Position numbers and translations under genes: made by a program
NCBI RefSeq assembly: GCF_003351765.1
Contig: NZ_CP031229.1
Location: 372,001 to 436,000 of the forward strand
DNA length: 64,000 nt
Origin: Ornithinimicrobium avium
GTDB lineage: Bacteria; Actinomycetota; Actinomycetes; Actinomycetales; Dermatophilaceae
Reading direction: 5' to 3'
Shown here: positions 59,878-64,000 of the stretch, one piece after another
Layout of the letters: the number at the start of each line of letters is the position of its first letter
How positions within the stretch are numbered: the first letter of the stretch is position 1
Notes under the pieces: generated by a model
Seen by the model: only the letters and a program-made list of their open reading frames with translations
The model's database searches: none
What the model was told of the DNA's origin: nothing

Positions 59878-61101
59878 GTGCGGGTCGTCCTCGGCGTCGC
59901 AGGCGGCATCGCGGCCTACAAGGCGGCCCTCGTCCTGCGCCTGCTGACCGAGGCGGGGCACGAGGTGACCGTGGTGCCCACCGCCGCGGCGCTGCGCTTC
60001 GTCGGCGCCCCGACCTGGGAGGCCCTCAGCGGCCGCCCCGTCTCCAGCGAGGTCTGGGACGACGTCCCGGAGGTCAAGCACGTGCGTCTGGGGCAGGAGG
60101 CCGACCTCGTGCTCGTCGCACCGGCCACCGCCGACCTGCTCGCGCGGGCCGCGCACGGGCTGGCCCACGACCTGCTCACCACCACCTTCCTGACGGCGCG
60201 CTGCCCGGTGGTGCTGGCCCCGGCCATGCACACCGAGATGTGGCTGCACCCCGCCACCGTCGCCAACGTCGCCACGCTGCGCGAGCGCGGCGTCACGGTC
60301 GTCGAGCCCGACTCCGGCCGGCTCACCGGCACGGACTCCGGTCCCGGACGCCTGCCTGACCCCGAGCACATCGTCGCGGCGGCGATGGCCGCCCTGCACG
60401 GCCCCGCCACCGACGACCTCGCCGGCCGTCACGTCGTCGTCTCCGCCGGGGGCACCCGGGAACCGCTGGACCCGGTCCGCTTCCTGGGCAACCGCTCCTC
60501 CGGCAAGCAGGGGTATGCCGTGGCCGCCGAGGCCGCGCGCCGCGGCGCCCGGGTGACGCTCGTCTCGGCCAACGTCGCGCTGCCGACGCCTCCCGGCTGC
60601 GAGGCGGTCCAGGTGGGCACCGCCCTGGAGCTGCAGGAGGCGGTCGAGGCCGCCGTGGACGCCGGGGACGTGGACGTCGTCGTGATGGTCGCCGCGGTCG
60701 CGGACTTCCGGCCCGCGCACTACGCGCAGAGCAAGATCAAGAAGACGCACGGCGAGGGCGACGAGAGCGCTCCGGTCATCGAGCTGGTGCGCAACCCCGA
60801 CATCCTCGCAGGCCTGGTGCAGGACCGCGCCGGCGCAGGCCGGCCCTTCATCGTCGGTTTCGCCGCCGAGACCGGTGACGGCACCGGCGACGTGCTCGAG
60901 CTGGCCCGCGACAAGCTCCAGCGCAAGGGCTGCGACCTGCTCGTGGCCAACGAGGTCGGCGTGGACAAGGCCTTCGGGCAGGACACCAGCACCGTGCACC
61001 TGCTGCGGCCGGACAGCCAGGAGGCCGTGACCGTCGGCCCGGCGACCAAGGACGTCATCGCGACCGCCATCTGGGACGTCGTCGCGGCCGAGCTGGGCTG
61101 A
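59878..61101 (+). CDS. coaBC: Bifunctional CoaBC (PPC decarboxylase / PPC synthetase)
   Basis: 407 residues from GTG 59878. The N-terminal CoaC flavoprotein half has [19 protein letters not shown] and PAMHTEMW; the catalytic His is in the [12 protein letters not shown] segment. The C-terminal CoaB half contains [21 protein letters not shown] and ends with the conserved [14 protein letters not shown]. It makes 4'-phosphopantetheine from phosphopantothenate and cysteine (CoA synthesis). Order gmk-rpoZ-coaBC-metK-priA is standard in actinobacteria. Confidence 0.95.
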   Translation: MRVVLGVAGGIAAYKAALVLRLLTEAGHEVTVVPTAAALRFVGAPTWEALSGRPVSSEVWDDVPEVKHVRLGQEADLVLVAPATADLLARAAHGLAHDLLTTTFLTARCPVVLAPAMHTEMWLHPATVANVATLRERGVTVVEPDSGRLTGTDSGPGRLPDPEHIVAAAMAALHGPATDDLAGRHVVVSAGGTREPLDPVRFLGNRSSGKQGYAVAAEAARRGARVTLVSANVALPTPPGCEAVQVGTALELQEAVEAAVDAGDVDVVVMVAAVADFRPAHYAQSKIKKTHGEGDESAPVIELVRNPDILAGLVQDRAGAGRPFIVGFAAETGDGTGDVLELARDKLQRKGCDLLVANEVGVDKAFGQDTSTVHLLRPDSQEAVTVGPATKDVIATAIWDVVAAELG

Positions 61102-61162
61102 GCGTCCGCAGACCGGGGGGTCGGGACCCGGAGGACCCGGAAGGTCGGTCGGGGGCGGACCG

Positions 61163-61168
61163 TAGACT
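61163..61168 (+). promoter_or_regulatory. metK promoter -10
   Basis: TAGACT at 61163-61168 predicts a start near 61174 and a leader of about 38 bases with GAGGAG before ATG 61212. That leader is too short for a SAM riboswitch. Confidence 0.45.
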
Positions 61169-61211
61169 TCCGGGCACCCACGCCAGCAGCCGCTGCGACC
61201 CGAGGAGATCC

Positions 61212-62426
61212 ATGGCCCGCCTGTTCACGTCAGAGTCCGTCACCGAGGGGCACCCCGACAAGATCTGTGACCAGATCAGTGACGGCATCCTCGACGAGCT
61301 GCTCCGGCAGGACCCCCGTTCCCGGGTCGCCGTCGAGACGCTCGTGACCACGGGCCTGGTCCACGTCGCCGGCGAGGTGCGCACCAGCGGCTACGCCGAC
61401 ATCCCCCGGATCGTGCGGCAGACCATCTTGGACATCGGCTACGACAACTCGCACAAGGGCTTCGACGGGCGCACGTGCGGGGTGCAGGTCTCCATCGGCG
61501 AGCAGTCGAGCGACATCGCCGTCGGCGTCGACACCGCCCTCGCCAGCCGCGGCGAGGAGGCTCCCGACCCCTACGACGTGCAGGGCGCGGGGGACCAGGG
61601 CCTGATGTTCGGCTACGCCTGCGACGACACCCCCGAGCTCATGCCGTTGCCGATCTACCTCGCCCACCGGCTGGCCGAGCGACTGGCCGACGTGCGCAAG
61701 AACGGCGAGCTGGACTACCTGCGTCCCGACGGCAAGACCCAGGTGACGATCGCCTACGACGGGGACCGCGCGGTGCGGCTGGACACGCTCGTCCTCTCCA
61801 CCCAGCACGCGGCGGAGGTCTCGCTGGCCGACCAGCTCACCCCCGACATCCGTGACCGGGTGATCACCCCGGTCCTCGACGCGGCCCGCGAGGCCGGCAT
61901 CGAGCTGGCCACGGACGGCTACCGGATGCTGGTCAACCCCACGGGCATCTTCACGATCGGCGGCCCCATGGGCGACGCCGGGCTCACCGGGCGCAAGATC
62001 ATCGTCGACACCTATGGCGGGATGGCGCGCCACGGCGGCGGGGCGTTCTCGGGCAAGGACCCTTCCAAGGTCGACCGCTCCGGCGCCTACGCGCTGCGCC
62101 GGGTGGCCAAGCACGTCGTGGCCGCACGACTGGCCCGCCGCTGCGAGATCCAGGTCGCCTACGCGATCGGGACCGCCCAGCCGGTGGGCCTCTACGTCGA
62201 GACCTTCGGCACCGAGACCGTGCCGGTGGAGCAGATCCAGGCCGCGATCACCAAGGTCTTCGACCTGCGACCAGCCGCGATCGTCCACGAGCTGGACCTG
62301 CTCCGCCCCATCTACCGCCCGACGGCGGCCTACGGTCACTTCGGGCGCACCGGGGCCACCGGGGTGCAGGAGGCCTTCACCTGGGAGCGCCTGGACCGGG
62401 TGGAGGACCTCCTCCGGGCGCTGTGA
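61212..62426 (+). CDS. metK: S-adenosylmethionine synthase
   Basis: 404 residues from ATG 61212. Signatures: [19 protein letters not shown] near 16-34, [16 protein letters not shown], and [19 protein letters not shown] with the P-loop and Lys-Asp residues for ATP, Mg and K. It forms SAM from methionine and ATP as a tetramer. The priA GTG lies in the metK stop. Confidence 0.97.
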   Translation: MARLFTSESVTEGHPDKICDQISDGILDELLRQDPRSRVAVETLVTTGLVHVAGEVRTSGYADIPRIVRQTILDIGYDNSHKGFDGRTCGVQVSIGEQSSDIAVGVDTALASRGEEAPDPYDVQGAGDQGLMFGYACDDTPELMPLPIYLAHRLAERLADVRKNGELDYLRPDGKTQVTIAYDGDRAVRLDTLVLSTQHAAEVSLADQLTPDIRDRVITPVLDAAREAGIELATDGYRMLVNPTGIFTIGGPMGDAGLTGRKIIVDTYGGMARHGGGAFSGKDPSKVDRSGAYALRRVAKHVVAARLARRCEIQVAYAIGTAQPVGLYVETFGTETVPVEQIQAAITKVFDLRPAAIVHELDLLRPIYRPTAAYGHFGRTGATGVQEAFTWERLDRVEDLLRAL

Positions 62427-64000
62427 GCGGGCACGGGGACCCGGGGGCCGGGGCGGTCGAGCAGCTGCCCCTGGTCCAGGTCCCCGGGACGGGACGTCGC
62501 AAGGGGGACCGGTCACGGCCCAGGGCCGACCGGCCGGTGGCCGGGACCGACCCGGTGGCGACCGTCCTCGTCGACACGCCGCTGGCGCACCTGGACCGGC
62601 CGTTCGAGTACCTCGTCCCCGCGGACCTGGCCGAGGACGCCCGCCCCGGCGCCCGCGTGCGCGTCCGGTTCTCCGGGCGCGACCACGACGGCTTCGTCCT
62701 CGCGCGCCGCGCCAGTGCGCAGCACGAGGGCAGGCTGGCACTGCTGCGCCGGGTCGTCAGCCCGGAGCAGGTGCTCACCCCGGCCGTCGTGCGGGCCGCA
62801 CGCCAGGTGGGCGACCACTACGGCGGCACGCTGGCGGACGTGCTCCGGCTCGCCGTGCCGCCCCGCCACGCCCGGGCCGAGCGCAGCGTGCCCCCCGAGG
62901 CTGAGGAGGACCCGTCGACGCAGGACGCGCCGGTCCCGGTCGGGTCGTCGGGGGAGGAGCCGTGGGATGCCTACCCGGCCGGTCCGGCGCTGCTGCGCCG
63001 GCTGAGGACGGGCGGCTCCCCGTGGGCGGCCTGGCTCGCGCTGCCCGCGCAGCCGCCCGAGCGGGACTGGACGGCCGCCGTCGCCGGGGCCGTCGCGGCA
63101 ACGCTCCGCGGCGGGCGCGGCGCGGTCGTCGTCGTCCCGGACCACCGGGACGTCGACCGGGTGGTGGCCGCGCTCACGCGGCTGGTCGGGGCGGACGCCT
63201 GCGTGCGGCTGACCGCAGACCTGGGGCCCGAGGCCCGCTACCGCGCGTTCCTGAAGGTGCTGCGCGGCCACGCCCGCGTCGTCGTGGGTACCCGTGCGGC
63301 GGCCTGGGCGCCGGTGCGCGACGCCGGCCTGTTCGTCTGCTGGGACGACGGGGACGACCTGCACCAGGAGCCGAGGGCGCCCTACCCGCACGTGCGCGAG
63401 GTGTTGCGCGCCCGGGCCGGGGTGGAGGGCGCCGGGCTGCTGGTGGGGGGACTGACGCGCGACGTCACGCTCCAGGCGTGGGTCGGTCAGGGCGTCCTGC
63501 CCGACGTCCTGCCCGCGCCCGGCGTGCTGCGCTCGGCCGCCCCGGCGGTGGTCGTCGCGGGGGAGGGACACCAGCAGGACCGCGACCCCGGGGCTGCGAC
63601 CGCCCGCATCCCCTCGGTCGCGTGGCGGGCGCTGCGCGACGGTCTGGAGCGGGGTCCGGTCCTCGTCCAGGTGCCCAGGCAGGGGTATGTCGTCTCCCTC
63701 GCCTGCCAGGACTGCCGCACGCCCGTCCGCTGCGCCCGCTGCTCCGGCCCCGTGGGGGTGCCGGCCGGCACCGGCGGGCGGCGCACCCCGGCATGCCGGT
63801 GGTGCGGCACGCCGGCGCGGCCGGGACAGGCCTGCCGCTCGTGCGGCTCCCCCCGGCTGCGGGCCTCGGGCATGGGGGAGCTGCGGACCGCGGAGGAGCT
63901 CGGCCGCGCCTTCCCCTCGGTGCGCGTGATCAGCTCCGGCGGCGAGCGCGTCGTGCCCGAGGTCGGGGCGGAGCCGGCGCTGGTCGTCGCGACGCCCGGC
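62423..64000 (+). CDS. priA: Primosomal protein PriA-like, 5' part (cut by window end)
   Basis: 526 codons from GTG 62423 to the last base without a stop; the open frame continues past the window. The opening is a 40-residue Arg/Gly/Pro-rich extension, then [20 protein letters not shown] (PriA 3'-DNA-binding domain). In the helicase region the GxTGSGKT Walker A is absent (the place reads [18 protein letters not shown]) and the DEEH-like motif is WDDGDD. Cysteine pairs ([13 protein letters not shown] and [18 protein letters not shown]) form the zinc motifs. Actinobacterial PriA proteins generally lack ATPase residues, so it is likely a structural restart factor. Confidence 0.88.
   Translation, partial: MSGHGDPGAGAVEQLPLVQVPGTGRRKGDRSRPRADRPVAGTDPVATVLVDTPLAHLDRPFEYLVPADLAEDARPGARVRVRFSGRDHDGFVLARRASAQHEGRLALLRRVVSPEQVLTPAVVRAARQVGDHYGGTLADVLRLAVPPRHARAERSVPPEAEEDPSTQDAPVPVGSSGEEPWDAYPAGPALLRRLRTGGSPWAAWLALPAQPPERDWTAAVAGAVAATLRGGRGAVVVVPDHRDVDRVVAALTRLVGADACVRLTADLGPEARYRAFLKVLRGHARVVVGTRAAAWAPVRDAGLFVCWDDGDDLHQEPRAPYPHVREVLRARAGVEGAGLLVGGLTRDVTLQAWVGQGVLPDVLPAPGVLRSAAPAVVVAGEGHQQDRDPGAATARIPSVAWRALRDGLERGPVLVQVPRQGYVVSLACQDCRTPVRCARCSGPVGVPAGTGGRRTPACRWCGTPARPGQACRSCGSPRLRASGMGELRTAEELGRAFPSVRVISSGGERVVPEVGAEPALVVATPG

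Noticed and set aside
61101..61211. SAM riboswitch before metK
   Set aside because: The leader after the TAGACT -10 is about 38 bases, without the conserved SAM-I or SAM-II/III core.

Overview
The window is about 64 kb of very GC-rich (roughly 72%) chromosomal DNA with dense, short-overlap (NTGA) operons, many GTG starts and an actinobacterial gene repertoire: MihF, the SteA/SteB pair, a degenerate PriA, and a PyrR-controlled pyrimidine operon. Gene order and 16S sequence suggest Micrococcales, probably an Intrasporangiaceae/Ornithinimicrobiaceae-type genome. The family-level placement is inference. Nearly everything is core chromosome. Accessory traces are one IS110-family insertion and two decayed gene remnants. 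LAYOUT. 1-7417: the 3' end of pheT, a short-chain dehydrogenase, a phosphotransferase-fold protein, argR-argH (without the argCJBDF block that usually follows pheT), a 3-methyladenine DNA glycosylase, an inverted IS110 element with a plausible bridge-RNA region, and tyrS. 7418-13129: a complete rrn operon (tandem promoters, 16S, 23S, 5S, large terminator hairpin, no spacer tRNA). 13172-27366: a long, mostly translationally coupled run: TPR protein, HAD phosphatase, small acidic protein, TlyA, NAD kinase, RecN, SteA, SteB, a MraY/WecA-like membrane protein, MurJ (frameshifted in this sequence), a GT4 glycosyltransferase, PyrG and a NUDIX hydrolase. 27376-29419: aspS behind a long leader that folds as a complete T-box riboswitch with an Asp specifier. 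29455-34254: an FAD oxidoreductase, two minus-strand genes (GNAT protein, small membrane protein) and rarA. 34291-42190 and on to 43308: alaS-ruvX-mltG-aroE-prepilin peptidase, then aroC-aroK-aroB. 43310-45300: a glutamate-synthase-like pseudogene, efp, nusB and a truncated regulator-like remnant. 45496-48372: a P-type cation ATPase. 48385-58525: pyrimidine operon pyrR-pyrB-pyrC-carA-carB-pyrK-like-pyrD-like-pyrF with a PyrR-binding RNA hairpin that encloses the pyrR Shine-Dalgarno. 58659-64000: mihF, gmk, rpoZ, coaBC, metK and the 5' part of priA. HOW IT WORKS TOGETHER. Regulation visible in the sequence is mostly of nucleotide and translation genes: a candidate ARG box over the -10 of a leaderless argR, PyrR translational control of the pyr operon, and tRNA-Asp sensing at aspS. 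Recombination and repair genes (recN, rarA, ruvX, the glycosylase), cell-envelope genes (murJ, steA/steB, mltG) and shikimate genes make up the rest. The most notable item is the aspS T-box: stem I with a GAC specifier, stems II and III, and an antisequestrator with a TGGC bulge that matches the G73 discriminator of tRNA-Asp.
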